In this document: one piece after another, positions 11,347-23,060 of the stretch
Numbering within the stretch: position 1 is the first letter of the stretch
Layout: each line of letters begins with the position of its first letter
Source of the DNA: Spirogloea muscicola
Lineage: Eukaryota > Streptophyta > Zygnematophyceae > Spirogloeales > Spirogloeaceae
Reading direction: 5' to 3'
Assembly (NCBI GenBank): GCA_009602725.1
Contig: WELB01000135.1
Location: 68,797 to 132,796 of the forward strand
Length of the DNA: 64,000 nucleotides
Program-made: the position numbers and the translations under genes
The notes under the pieces: model-generated
Databases searched by the model: none
What the model was told of the DNA's origin: nothing
The model's input: the letters and a program-made list of their open reading frames with translations, nothing else

Positions 11347-11886
11347 TGTAACGAATCCCGCCCTGAACACGCAGTTAAGAGGGAGAGAGTCCTTATTGTA
11401 TTCGAGCATAGGGGGTTTAGGGGCCAACCCACTACACAAGGAAGCACTAGCGCATAGCGCAGCGGAAGACAGGCCCTGTGGCGCCGCCTTGACGGCGGCT
11501 CCACCTCCTGGGCGCAGGCCGGCGCAGCAGGCCCCGCAGCGGAGTGCGGCGGCGGCTGCGGCGGCGAGCAGCGGCAAGGCTGCTCCAAGGCTTCCTCGGC
11601 TCGAACTGATTGATGAGCCTCAGCCCCTGAGGCTCCTTAGTGCTTCCCCGTGCCACACCCCCTCCAGGGGTGTGAGCAGGTTCGCCCCAAGGCCCGCCTT
11701 GCGGCAGGCCAAAGGTCCTCCCTTGGCCGGGCGGATCCTTGAGGGGTATTTCCGGACGGGCGGAGCCCGCACCCGGGCGGGCCACCGGCCAGCCAGCCTG
11801 GCAGCTGGCAGGGTACCTGGCCCAAATAGTCGGTCATGTAATGCCAACAGAGCCATGTGGCTTAACCAGACGGCTGTTTCTTTACA
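11347..11886 (-). mobile_element. Solo LTR-B, minus, TSD CAGAC
   Basis: A 540-bp unit in reverse orientation (TGTAACGAATCCC ... TTCTTTACA on the plus strand), flanked by CAGAC at 11342-11346 and 11887-11891. The related LTR-C2 at 1285-1934 has an uninterrupted target at about 1686-1700. Confidence 0.93.
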
Positions 11887-12109
11887 CAGACTTAATGCTA
11901 TACGTAGTTGACAAAACTGAGCAGTCGGACCAGTGACGCCAAGCGAGAGGCACTGCCCTGCTTGCCTGCTGCCGCAGCCGCCGCCACAGCTCTGCTGCCG
12001 CCGTCTGCTGCCCAGCCCGTCGCCGCAGCTCGTCGCTGCGGGACATCGCCGACTTTCCGTACGTGCGTGGCTGCGCCCCATTTAGGGACAGCTACTAAGC
12101 CAGACCCTC

Positions 12110-12983
12110 TGTGACGTTCCTGACCCTTAAGAGCACAGTCAGGGGTCAGTAAGTCCTTCTTGAATTCGGTCGCTGGGGTTTTGAGACAAACCCCCAGCAC
12201 AGAGAAGCACCACGTGTACTACGCAGCGGAATACCTTGCCCTGAGGCGCCGCCGACAGGCGGCGACTCACCTCTCAGGTACGGGCCGGCGACTGTCCCCA
12301 GTGGGAGCAGCCAAAGTCTACTTACAGGAGAGCCGGGAAGATCCGCAGCAACGGGTTGCGGCGTCGGGCTGCAGCAGCAGGCAGCAGCAGGCCTGCGTGG
12401 ACGAGCTGCGGCAGCAGGCGGCAGCAGGGCTGCGCGCCTCTCTCTCGCGGAGGCTTCAATGACTTGGACCGATTACCCTGAGCCTGGTCTCAGCCCTACT
12501 TGTTGTGCTTCATGTGCCACCCTCCCCAGGGGTCTCTGGGAGGTTCGTCTCAGGGCCCACCTCGGGAGGCGGGCCCGACAAGGGGAATCTAGTACGTGGC
12601 CAGGCCACGCGGCTTCCTTCTGGAAGTGGCGGCCAGCCTGCAGCGCCGCCGAGCGGCGCCCTGCGGCGCCGGCTTGCGGCGCCGCCAGTGCGTCACGGGT
12701 GTGGCGCGGCGTCACGGGCGCGCCACCGTGTCACATACACGTCATTACGGGTGTGTCGGCAGTTACCAGAATATGCCGAGGAGCTTCTCTCCGGAAGTCC
12801 AGGATTGGCCACCTCTGCTGGAGGCGGCCGCGCCTGCACGTCACATCGTCAGCAGGCGCGTCACACCGCGCGACACTTGCGCGGGTCGCTCGCGCGTCGC
12901 ACGCGTCAGGCACGTGCGCGTCAGTGGTTACACGGTTGCGCTTAACTCGGAGTTAAGCGTCCCGTAACGGCGGGGACGTTACA
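12110..12983 (-). repeat. LTR-A, 3' LTR of the full-length element
   Basis: An 874-bp LTR in minus orientation. Its left border is TGTGACGTTCCTG and its right border GGGGACGTTACA, next to the TTCCTCCCCACTTAG complement of the polypurine tract. Confidence 0.92.
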
Positions 12984-15900
12984 TTCCTCCCCACTTAGAT
13001 ATTCACGTCCTCGGGAACTAGGACACGACACCACGAACCCGAAGAGTTTAACTTCGACGGGGGCGTGTGGTACACGACGCAAAGGGATATGCCCTTTGGC
13101 AAGATACTTACGGAGAACGGCGCGACAATGGGCAAGATTGGCCGCCATGTCCACGTATTGTGCTCAGGTCCATAACCGAGCCACTCGACAAAATACTTTC
13201 GGGGCTTACGTCGCCCACGGAGTTTGTCGCGGTGAGACAAGATCTCCTCCACCATACTGCTCATTCCCAACGACAAGGGGAGGTGGGCGGTTGGACACGA
13301 CCATCCGAATGGAATGGTTCGAGCTGGGGCACATGGAATACTTTGTGGAATTTCCATTGTACCTGTTTATCCAGCTTATAAGCGACCGGACCGACGCGAC
13401 GCATTCCACGGAAGGGTCCAACCCACTGTGGCAGCAACTTAGGAGTACCGACAGCCCCCAAGGAGGGGTGCTGTGTGCTTAAGAGCACTTGAGCACCAGT
13501 GTCGAAGGATATACTCCGACGACTTCGATCAGCATACTCCTTTTGCCGTTGCTAGGCAATCTCCAAGCATTGCCTAATCCTCCGCTGAGCTTCCAGGAGG
13601 TTACTGGTAAAAGGGTTACAGCGGTCGGCACGTGTTCCGACCTCCCCACCTGTAAGGGTACTCGGGGATGCTGACCGTAGTTGAGGAAGAAAGGGGTGGA
13701 TTCATGGAAGGCATTGCTTGCTGAAGCAAGATACTCATCCCAGTCACTTCGGCTGGGGTTTACAAAGTGCCTTACCATGTCCGACAAACCCGATTCATCA
13801 ATCCCCTCTGACCATCCGTTTGAGGGTGGAAAGACGTGGACATGGATTGCTGGGTGCCAATCAGCCTGCAAACTTCTTTCCAGAAGTGCCCCGTAAAGCG
13901 AGGGTCGCGGTCAGACACGATTCGCTTGGGAACTCCGTGCAGTTTCCATACTCGATCCACAAACAGACCAGCAAATTCATTGGCTGACACCTTTGTGGTC
14001 GTAGGCACAAAATGCGCCATTTCACTCAAACGATCCACAAATACGACGATGGCGTCACAGCCGTTCCGCGTCATCGGCAACTGGGTGATGAATCCACATC
14101 AGACCAGTTCCTCGGAGGAATCTCCAACTGTTGGAGCAATTCGGCAGTCGCAGGAGAGCGTGCCTTACTGCGCTGGCAGGTGGCACATGTCTTCACAAAA
14201 GATTTCACTTGGACTTTTGAGTCCGGCCACCAGAAGAGAAGCTGGACAGCTTTCTTTGTCTTTCCCATACCCAAATGACCACCATACGGAGGCTCATGCA
14301 GTTCTTGCAAGATACTGCTGCGCAAGGCATTGCAGTCAGGGACTACAATGGCGTCACCTCGCCATAGAAAGCCTTGGTCATTTACTAGTGTGCGTGTATT
14401 GGTTTCATCTGCAAACCATGGGTCTGTGCCATACCCATCAGGAAAACGCACATACAGCTCAGAGAGGTTGGCGGTAGACTGCCGAGCAGCTCCACGAGTA
14501 GGCCGCACGTCTGCGGTCTGAACCCTTGAAGCGTGCAAGACAGCCGCCACAGCAGCCTCTGTAATGTTACGGCTCACCGAATCTGCAACATTTATACTTC
14601 CAGAGCGGTACAATCACTGGAAACGGAATGTGGCCATGCACTTAGCTCACGGTGCTTGACGCCTGCTCGATTGCTGTTGTGTGTGACAGTAGGTCAACGG
14701 GCAATGACCCGGTACAACCGTACATGCAACACCCACGAGAATGCAGCGCCACAAAAGTATGGCGAGCACAACAGCAAGGAGCTCTTGCTCTCCCGTAGCA
14801 AAGTTGCGCTCTGCAGGACAAGGCAGGCTACCTTCAAATGCTACAGGGTGACCCTCCTGCAAGAGGACGGCACGAGTGCCGATCAAATAGGCGTCACTAC
14901 TAAAGTGGCTAGCCTTCTCGAGGCAAGGCCAAAACGGGTGGATGTACCAGGACCCGTTTTCAAATCCTCAAATGCGCTCTGGCATTTGGACGTCCACACC
15001 CAACTGACGTCCTTACGAGTAAGCTTCGTAAGAGGAGTTGCCATACTTCCGTATTCTCACAGAAACTTACGGAAGGGGTTTGCGAATTCCAAGAAGGAAC
15101 GCAACTGTGGTACATTCCGTGGCACATTGACGATGACAGTCCTTTATTACTTCGTGGGGTTGACGCGAAACCCGTCTCTGCCCTATAGAGGTTGCGGCTG
15201 GTTATACACATATTTCGGCATACGGTTTGCACTCAGCAATTGCAGTACATGCTGCAGGGGCGGTGCGTAAACCTCAGGCGTTTTACAGAACACCAGTCTG
15301 CCTTTTACTCGAACCAGCACAGAGTCACACCTTTAGGGGGCCCAAAGACCTCATCATCACTACCTGACACGTGGCAAGTGTTTTTGGTGAAACCAAAACG
15401 GAGCATCTTGCAGCAGAAGTAGCCGAGCGGCCTACAACAAGCCAAACGGGACTTCCTCAGGTGTGAGACGAAAATGGTCATCACCACTTTGCAAAGCGGG
15501 GGGAGCTATACACATAAGCTCCCGCAAGACGATGTTACAAATCGTCAATGCTAAGCAAATGGCATGCTATCTCGACAGTGAGCTCGTTCAGAGCTTGTAC
15601 TCGATGCACATCCAAAGATTCAGCCTACTTCACAACGAAGAGGATGGGTGCACCGCACGATAATTGTCAAGAGTCACACCATGTGAGGTACAACACTCAC
15701 AACAGAGTCAGGGGGAGACTCTGTGCGCATCATCACAATTACATACTTAGCAAAGCTGGATGCATGTGAGAGTACGTCTTCAAGTGCAGCCTTCCGGCTC
15801 AGCTTGCCAGGGTGCTGGTCAAAGCAATCCCATACAGGTCAACCCTTTGTCAACCAAAGGCAGAGACGAGCATTCTCCCTGAGTACACAGAATGCACTAG

Positions 15901-16150
15901 TCCGCTGAAGGCGTCATAAGCCGGCGGTTTACACTCAAGTGCACCGTGCACTCAGATACATCGCTGGACCAATGGCGCAATCTTCACCATTCCGCATATG
16001 AGCTTCCGTACTCGGGCAGGACATAGGGTCGTACATGGTCTTGTCCATACACGCTATTACGTAGGCCTCGCAAGGTGAGTACCGAAGCAGGGGTCACCTG
16101 TGCCATGGCATTACACAGGACTGACTTCACGATCAAGTCCACAACTTCCA
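12984..16150 (-). pseudogene. pol relic: RT, RNase H, integrase, chromodomain
   Basis: Minus-strand order from high to low coordinate: decayed RT (about 15.0-15.7 kb; 'FGFTKNTCHVSG'), RNase H (14647-14886; 'RAVLLQEGHPVAFEGSLPCP', 'GEQELLAVV'), integrase HHCC region ('LHEPPYGGHLGMGKTKKAV', about 14280; 'CATCQRSK'), integrase core (13772-14080; 'VSDRDPRFTGHFW' keeps the second catalytic Asp), C-terminal 'KVFHVPQLEPFHSDGRV' and chromodomain remnants (13000-13220). Frameshifts separate these pieces. The whole region resembles 5556-7801 in reverse complement. Confidence 0.83.
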
Positions 16151-17442
16151 CGGACAGAAGCCACAACTAGGCCAGCTTGGTTTGGGCGGTACTACATCAG
16201 AGCCCAGCTCGTACAAGACTGATGGAATCCGGCAAGCCGGTGCTGATCAACAACACAGCCGACGTTTGCCAATGACTTTTGGCATTTTGTCCATTTGCCA
16301 GTGTAAGTTGCAAGATACCAGTAGGCTTTACAACCAAAGCCCTGTTGCTCAGAAGCTTTCTTACTGACACAGGAGGTAGAAACCTCCGCATTGACAAGGC
16401 TATAAGCTGGACAACCAGCTTCCAGTCCTTGGACTACAGTCTTGGCGCTATGGCACCGGGTGCCGAGGCACATACACAACAGTAAGAATAGAGCTACGAG
16501 CTACAACTACGAGCAGTTTAATAGCTGGGAGAAACGCCATCATCTCCATACTACACGTGGGAGTGGCCCGCCTTCCGGCGATACGACAAAGCCAACTCTT
16601 TTGGAGGTAGAGGGTTTACTCCCCGACTGCACGGTGCGATGAAGAGGACTGTCCTCAGTACCGTGTAAACTGGTCGTGTTCGCATGCACGTTTGGAGCAT
16701 CTTTGCAACTGATTAGAAAACACCCATACAACAAGGTGCTCTTCATTCACCAGCGTTTGCATAAGCCCATGCAAAGAGCGTACTACTGGCACAACAGACT
16801 GCGGACACACACACGTCCTACAAGTATGAGGTGACGATACATACCACGTCACATGAAAGTCAGCGGGCGTGAAGCTCCGCGTACTTGTCACCCGTACATA
16901 GCGGTGAGTGAGTGGTGGAAGAAGTCCCAAGTGTTGTACACTCTGGGGTGGGAGGACGACTTCACAGTGTTCCACCATGCGGCAGCATATGGTAAGATAT
17001 GTAGCTGCAATTCCCACGCGGAATTCGAACGGTGTCGCGCATATCATGAACCAGTTGTTCAGATCGCGGAACCAGGCGGTAGGACTACCTTGCCCATCGT
17101 ACTTGGAGGGCTGGCATGGCCGGGCACGGCCCAGTTGCCTGAAATAGCGTAATTGTGCCTTGACGCGACGAACTCGCGGCTCTTCAGCATACACACGGTC
17201 GAGTATTGTTCGCATCTCTTCGCGTGGCGCTTCCTCTCCGGGATTGCCAGCGAATCATCACTCGGAATGGCATCCGCTATTTGCTCCACAAGACGCACAA
17301 GGCGTTGCACCTCGGCCGGAGTCAGGCCGTCCAGGTCGGGTGCGTGGAGCTCCGCCGACTCACTCTCCGTCTCCTCGACCTCAGCCGGAGGTACGACCGG
17401 TGGAGGAGGATTAGGTTGCGCACTTGTGTCGGCCGACTCCAT
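16151..17442 (-). pseudogene. gag, pre-protease module and protease relic
   Basis: The likely gag ATG is at 17440-17442 ('MESADTS', parallel to 'MESEESS' of the tandem copies), followed by a Pro-rich acidic stretch and Gag frames to about 16.9 kb. The conserved pre-protease module ('PVVRSLHGLMQTLVNEEHLV') lies at about 16690-16800 and the decayed protease ('LISTGLPDS', 'NGQNAK') at 16200-16400. I see no clear CCHC knuckle: the sequence appears shortened between gag and the module. Confidence 0.72.
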
Positions 17443-17989
17443 GCCTTTACACCAGCACACTGAGGGATCAAATCAGTGGAGGGCGTAGGACACAACGGCT
17501 AAGACAATACTACCACAATATTACTGAGCAAGCTGGTGCCCCAGGCAAGCAAAGCAATCATGATAGTGCGCAAGTCATACCCCCAAAACACGAAGCCGTA
17601 CGAGCGAGCTGAGGGAGGGACCAGGACTGGTGTACGGACCAGCTTCTGGCACATAGCCAGATTTCGCCGCCCAGCGGCGGTCGGTTTCACCTCCTTGTCA
17701 CGCAGACAGGCAATCCGCCGACCGCAGGTGGTTAAGCAGGCGAAATACTGACCTGGCAATTGTAATTGCCGCTGGGGTGGAGAACCACTTGATATTGGCC
17801 GACCCCAGATGCGTGGATGCAGCGGGCGAGTGTTCACAGCACCCACCAGTCCGAAGATGCAGATCCACGGGTACACTCTGGCAAGGGATCTAAGTCACAA
17901 AAGACTAGTCAGTGCCAGAACATCAGAAGGAACCTTGCATGTGTCAGCCGTATTATCACAGAATACGAGACTAGCAAGATGCAAGGACT
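17443..17989 (-). other. 5' leader of the full-length LTR-A element
   Basis: The untranslated region between the primer-binding site and the gag ATG, about 0.55 kb. It aligns by eye with 28962-29498 in reverse complement: the GGCGGCGAA, GTGGTTACGCAG-type and CGGATCCACGGGTACACTCTGG blocks occur in the same order. I see no open frame of its own. Confidence 0.7.
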
Positions 17990-18001
17990 CCTCTGATACC
18001 A
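17990..18001 (-). promoter_or_regulatory. Primer-binding site (tRNA-iMet type)
   Basis: The minus strand reads TGGTATCAGAGG one base inside the 5' LTR, the usual plant initiator-Met tRNA 3'-end complement that primes minus-strand DNA synthesis. Confidence 0.92.
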
Positions 18002-18002
18002 A

Positions 18003-18908
18003 TGTGACGTTCCTGACCCTTCAGAGCACAGTCAGGGGTCAGTAAGTCCTTCTTGAATTCGGTCGCTGGGGTTTTGAGACAAACCCCCAGCACAGAGAAG
18101 CACCACGTGTACTACGCAGCGGAATACCTTGCCCTGAGGCGCCGCCGACAGGCGGCGACTCACCTCTCAGGTACGGGCCGGCGACTGTCCCCAGTGGGAG
18201 CAGCCAAAGTCTACTTACAGGAGAGCCGGGAAGATCCGCAGCAACGGGTTGCGGCGTCGGGCTGCAGCAGCAGGCAGCAGCAGGCCTGCGTGGACGAGCT
18301 GCGGCAGCAGGCGGCAGCAGGGCTGCGCGCCTCTCTCTCGCGTGGGCTGACTTGGACCGATTACCCTGAGCCTGGTCTCAGCCCTACTTGTAGTGCTTCA
18401 TGTGCCACCCTCCCCAGCGGTCTCTGGGAGGTTCGTCTCAGGGCCCACCTCGGGGAGGCGGGCCCGACAAGGGGAATCTAGTACGTGGCCAGGCCACGCG
18501 GCTTCTTTCTGGAAGTGGCGGCCAGTGCCGGCCAATGGCGGCCAGCCTGCGGCGCCGCCGAGCGGCGGCGCCCTGCGGCGCCGGCTTGCGGCGCCGCCAG
18601 TGCGTCACGGGTGTGGCGCGGCGTCACGGGCGCGCCACACGTGTCACATACCCGTCATTTCGGGTGTGTCGGCAGATACCAGAATATGCCGAGGAGCTTC
18701 TCTCCGGAAGTCCAGGATTGGCCACCTCTGCTGGAGGCGGCCGCGCCTGCACGTCACATCGTCAGCAGGCGCGTCACACCGCGCGACACCTCACGCGGGT
18801 CGCTCGCGCGTCGCACGCGCGTCGCACGCGTCAGGCACGTGCGCGTCAGTGGTTACACGGTTGCGCTTAACTCGGAGTTAAGCGTCCCGTAACGGCGGGG
18901 ACGTTACA
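18003..18908 (-). repeat. LTR-A, 5' LTR of the full-length element
   Basis: A 906-bp LTR, TGTGACGTTCCTG to GGGGACGTTACA on the plus strand. It differs from its partner at 12110-12983 by substitutions and several indels in the GGCGGCC and CGCGTCGCACG tracts. Confidence 0.92.
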
Positions 18909-19099
18909 CCCTCAGTAGAGTCGCCGCCTCCTGGTGGTGCCTCAAGGTAAGACTTCTGCTGCGTGCTCATACATGCGCTTGGTGCGCTGGCGTTTCACTA
19001 CGTAGATGGTTAGTTAGTCCCCAAAAACCCCCCAGGTCCGAACTCCAATAAGTCTGTACGAAACCCATGAATGTGTGTATAGTGATCAGGACGTCACAT

Positions 19100-19111
19100 T
19101 GGTATCAGAGG
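19100..19111 (+). promoter_or_regulatory. Primer-binding site of the LTR-C2 element
   Basis: TGGTATCAGAGG one base after the LTR-C2 end at 19098. It shows that the internal region to the right belongs to LTR-C2. Confidence 0.9.
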
Positions 19112-21947
19112 TAGCCTTGCATCTGGCTAGCCTCACATTTATGATGATACAGCTGACAAGGCAAGGTTCCTTCTGATGCTCTGGACCTACTAGTCTCTGG
19201 TGAGTTGAGACCCCTTGCCAGAGTGTCACCGTGGACTGCATCGGCGGGCGAGTGGTGCTGTTGCCACTCGCCCGCTGCATCCACGTCCGGGGTCGGCCAA
19301 TGTTAAGCGGTCCTTCACCCCGGCGGCAACGGCAATCACCCCGGCGGCAACTGCAATCGCCAGACCCGTATTTAGCCTGCGTTACCACCTGCGGTTGTAG
19401 ATTGCCTGTCTGTTTGACAAGGAGGTGTTACCGATCGCCGCTGGGCGGCGAATCCTGGCCAACTTCAAGAGGCTGGTCCATACTCCAGTCCTGGCCCCTC
19501 CCTCAGCTGCGCGTGCGGCTTTGCGTTTTGGGGATATGACTTGCGCGCTGCCAGAATGGCTTGCTTGACTGGGGCATCAGCTTGGTCAGTAACATTGTGG
19601 TAGTATTGTCTCAGCGGTGTGTCTTATGCCCGTCACTGACTTGGCCCCTCAGTGTTTTGGTGGTGTAAAGGCAAAGAGTCCGCCGACTCGCCTCCGCCAG
19701 CAGTACCACCGGTTGAGGTTTAGGTAGACGAGCCTGGCGGAGCTTCAAGCGGCCGGGACCCGGACGGCCTGACATTGCCGAGGCGCGGCGCCTAAGGGAG
19801 CAAGTTGAGGCTGCGATACCGAGTAGGGAGCCGCTAGTGACTTCCGTGTTATAGGCGCTGTGCGGAGAGGTACGTACACTAATTGCCCGTATGTGCGCGC
19901 GGGTGAACAGTGTGACGTTCTGAGCCCTATACAGACAGTTAGGGGTTAGGACGTCCTTATTGGTTTCGGTCGCTGGGGTTTAGAGACAAACCCCCAGCAC
20001 TGTGAAGCACCACGTGTACCACGCAGCGGAATACCTTGCCCTGAGGCGCCGCCGACAGGCGGCGACTCACCTCTCAGGTACGGGCCAGCAACTGTCCTCA
20101 AAGGAGCAGTCACAGTCTTACCACAGGAGAGCCGATGAAGGTCCGCGACGACAGGATGCGGCGACGGGCTGCAGCAGCAGGAGCAGCAGGGCTGCGTCGG
20201 CGGTGCTGCGGCAGCAGGCGGCAGCAGGGCTGCGCCTCTCTCTCGGGGGCTTCACTGATGTTGACCGGGTGCCCCGAGTCTGCTCTCGGCCCTACTTTTA
20301 GTGCTTCGTGTGCCACCTTCCCCAGGGGTCTCTGGGAGGCTCGTCTCAGGGCCCACCTCGGGAAGGCGGGCCCGACAAAGGGATCTATTACGAGGGCAGG
20401 CCACGCGGCTCCCGGTCGGAATCGGCGAGCGCCTGCAAGTCGTCAGCAAGCGCGTCACACCGCGCGACACCTCGCGAGGGTCGCTCGCGCGTTGCACGCG
20501 CGTCGCACGCGTCAGACACGTGCGCGTCAGTGGTTACACGACAGCGCTTAACTCGGAGTTAAGCGTCCCGTAACGGCGGGGACGTTACAAACAGTGTGTT
20601 AGACGCGTCAAGGCCAAAGTCAGCCGCGGTGCGCGCTTGGGGCGTGCCCACCGTGCCAGCCTTCAAAGGATGATGGGCAGGGCAGCCCCGCGGCCCGGCT
20701 ACGAGAGATGAAGGCGTGGTTCGTACTGCTTGAGGTGCCCGTGACATCCCGCGTAGGGCTTGCCGCCACGTACCTCACGGGAATCACGCCGCCGTGTGGG
20801 AGTCTAGGGAGTCGTCCTCTACACCCAGGGTATTCGAGACCTGGGACTTCTTCACCCGCTCGCATACCACCTTGTACGTGGACGTACACGCGGAGCTCAA
20901 TGCCCAGTAACCAACCCGACGTCATTCGTACGGTGGAAGATGACTTTGAGGACGATGTACGTCGACTTCATCTGTTCTTAATAAAGTGCGGCAAGATGAA
21001 TGCCATGGATCAAGTCCAGCGCTTCAAGGGGGCCTCCCGCACCACGTTGCAGTATTGTCCCAACTGGACACTTTCACGCATGAAGTGGTTACATCCTTGG
21101 ATAAGTATATTGTGCAAGCGCGGCAGCCATTCCCTATGTATCCAACGAGAAAGCGCCTGCTTCGTAATGAGGTTCGTGACGCGCCGGGGCCTTTGATTGT
21201 GAAGCGTCTCATGCCTAGGAAGAACGGCTCCGGTGGTAGACGTCGGCAGCCGCCTCGGTTGGTGGTAGTGCCCAAGGGGAATCGAAGTTTGTCCATGAAG
21301 AAGATCGGGCGTGCTACCGGTGCGGCCAAAAGGGGCCCCCCGTACACGGGAATGCCCACAGCCGCCAAAGCCACCGACGTCGTCTATGCCATCCTCCGCT
21401 CGCCCAAAGGGCCAGTAAAAGGGTAAAGGGAAAGGTGAGTGCCCTTCTTCATCTTCCTTATGTGTACTTCAGCTGATGATGAAAAAATGCTGTTTGAACT
21501 TGTAGGGGCGAGTATGTTGTGCCAGTAGTACGCTCTGTGCATGGGCTTATGCAACCGCTGGTGGACAAAGGCCTCCTTGTTGTATGGGTTCCTTTTAATC
21601 AGTTGCAGGAAGCTGCGAGCATTTACTTGAGCTGAATCAGTTACACGGTAGTAAGGAACCGGTCTTCTTAATTGTGCTGGGCAGTCGCGGAGTGAAATCT
21701 CTACCTCCAAAGGGGCTGGCTTTGTTGTGTAGCCGGAAGGCGGCCCACCTCCACGTGAAGTATGGAGTGGAAGGCGTTCCCCCAAGACCTCGTGAATTGC
21801 TCGTATTTGTAGTCACGTAATATGCTCACGGTTGTAAGTGCCTCGGCACTTAGCGCTGTCGCGCCAACTATGCTGTTTCAGGACTGGTGCCTAATTAGCC
21901 AGCCCAAAGAAATATACAGAGACGGGGGCTTCTGCAGAGAACTTCGC
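19112..21947 (+). pseudogene. LTR-C2 gag/pre-protease relic
   Basis: Leader (19112-19670), a broken gag start (about 19675), and gag continuing across a solo LTR-A into 20595-21420. The frame has 'EDDFEDDVRRLHLFLIKCGKMNAMDQVQRF', parallel to 'DDFEDYVRRFHMLLVKCGSMDARDQVQRF' of the tandem copies, then 'RKRLLRNEV' and a ruined zinc knuckle ('YRCGQK', about 21316). The pre-protease module follows (21480-21750, 'PVVRSVHGLMQPLVDKGLLVVWVP') and a few protease residues. Stops break it, and an opposing LTR-C at 21948 ends it. Confidence 0.78.
19911..20589 (-). mobile_element. Solo LTR-A, minus, shortened, TSD AACAG
   Basis: A 679-bp reverse LTR-A (TGTGACGTTCTG ... GGGGACGTTACA) flanked by AACAG at 19906-19910 and 20590-20594, inside the LTR-C2 gag. 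About 0.2 kb of the GGCGGCGCC/CACGTGTCACATAC region is missing compared with other copies. Confidence 0.93.
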
Positions 21948-22710
21948 TGTAACGTCCCTGTCCCCAATCACACAGATAGAGTCAGAACGTCCTGTTTGGG
22001 TTACAGACATAGGGTGTTTAGGAGACAACCCCCTTACAGAGTGCAATGCCAGCGCACACAGCGCACACAAACGCGCACATGGCGCACAGCGGAAGTCTTA
22101 CCCTGAGGCACCGCCGGAAGGCGGCGACTCACCGAGGGTCAGCAGCTGTCTCCGCAAGGGGCGCAGCCATGGTACTTACAGAGAGCCGGCGAGGCCCGCA
22201 GTGACGAGCTGCGGCAACGGGCTGGGCAGCAGGCGGCAGCAGCAGAGCTGTGGTGGCGGCTGCGGCAGCAGGCAGCAGCAGGGTTGTGCCTCTCTTGGCG
22301 TCACGGGTCCGACTGACTAGTCTGGCCTCGGCCTGCTGCTGATAAGCGTTCCCTCTGCCACCCCTTCCCCGAGGGTGTGACAAGGGCTGCCCCAACATCC
22401 TCCCCCGGAGGAGCGGGCCTGACAAGGGAATACGACGGATCTGCCGGACGCTGACGCGCGCGAGCGAAGCAGCGCCTGGCGGATGGAGACAACTTCCGGA
22501 CGATCCAGCGCGCGAGCGAAGCAGCGCCTCTCGGACAGTACGACTGGCGGACGATGCCGCGCGATACGAAGCCCGGGGCTTCGGACCGTACTTAGCTACA
22601 CGGGGTGAAGCAAACTACCCGCACCGTTTGGGACTCCCAAACGGTAGATACGATACGATCATGTAAGGTTACCGGCACCGTTAGCACTCTCAAACGGAGG
22701 GAACGTTACA
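21948..22710 (-). mobile_element. LTR-C, minus orientation
   Basis: A 763-bp LTR read on the minus strand from TGTAACGTTCCCTCCG (right) to CAGGGACGTTACA (left). The 5-base flanks (TTCGC, TGTCC) do not match, so one side has been rearranged. It carries the uninterrupted target used to confirm the solo LTR-B at 167-711. Confidence 0.85.
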
Positions 22711-23060
22711 TGTCCCTTACACACGCAGGGTGAGTCGTCCTTCTTAAGTTCGGCTGTAGGGGGCCTAGGGATAAGACTGGGTCTGAGGCTCCTCACTCGT
22801 CGCCACTGAGTGGTTCCTTTTCCTCCCGTTCTGACATAGCGCTTTAGGCCCCTCAGTCATTTTGCCCCTTCGAACCTTTGTCAATTCTTCTTGGGCTGGC
22901 TTTTCACAGCCCTTGCCCCCATTGGGAGAGCCACTTCTTCTTCGCTTAGGGACCAACCCACTACACGGCATTCGCGCATAGCCGCAGCGGAAACAGGCCC
23001 CGTGGCGCGGCCGTCCAGCGGCGACTCCACCTCCTGGGCGCAAGCCGGCGGCTGTTCCAT
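22711..23060 (-). repeat. LTR-B fragment, minus, with non-LTR insertion
   Basis: The 3' third of LTR-B in reverse orientation: ACACACGCAG..GGTGAG, TTCGGCTGTAGGGGGCCTAGGGA, then GACCAACCCACTACAC..GCAGCGGAAACAGGCC..GGCGACTCCACCTCCTGGGCGCA. A 175-bp insertion (22772-22946) interrupts it. It ends near 23060 without a 5' border. Confidence 0.8.
22772..22946 (+). mobile_element. Short LINE 3'-end copy, TSD TAGGGA
   Basis: A 175-bp insertion in LTR-B flanked by TAGGGA (22766-22771 and 22947-22952). Its right part (TTGTCAATTCTTCTTGGGCTGG ... CCCCATTGGGAGAGCCACTT, ending CTTCTTCTTCGCT) matches the sequence downstream of the endonuclease-like frame at 59.2-59.4 kb. It is probably a 5'-truncated copy of that non-LTR family. 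Confidence 0.72.

Larger units (their letters stand above)
12110..18908 (-). mobile_element. Full-length LTR-A chromovirus, TSD CCCTC
   Basis: A complete minus-strand Ty3/Gypsy element of 6.8 kb: 5' LTR 18003-18908, primer-binding site 17990-18001, gag, pre-protease module, protease, RT, RNase H, integrase, chromodomain, polypurine tract, 3' LTR 12110-12983. CCCTC flanks it at 12105-12109 and 18909-18913, and removing it rejoins the LTR-C2 sequence. The LTRs match over most of their length but differ by indels, and every coding domain has stops or frameshifts. It is therefore an old, inactive copy. Confidence 0.93.
11147..19098 (+). mobile_element. LTR-C2 5' LTR split by two nested insertions
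   Basis: The LTR begins at 11147 (TGTCTAAAAA...GCCAAGCGGTGCCGCGACC). It is interrupted by solo LTR-B at 11347-11886, resumes at 11887, is interrupted again by a complete LTR-A element (12110-18908), and resumes at 18909 to end in ACGTCACA at 19098. Without the insertions it is about 0.6 kb, like the copy at 1285-1934. The primer-binding site at 19100 shows that it is a 5' LTR. Confidence 0.83.

Noticed and set aside
21948-22710. 3' LTR of the LTR-C2 element starting at 11147
   Set aside because: It is LTR-C, not C2, and lies in the opposite orientation, so it is a separate insertion or rearranged end.
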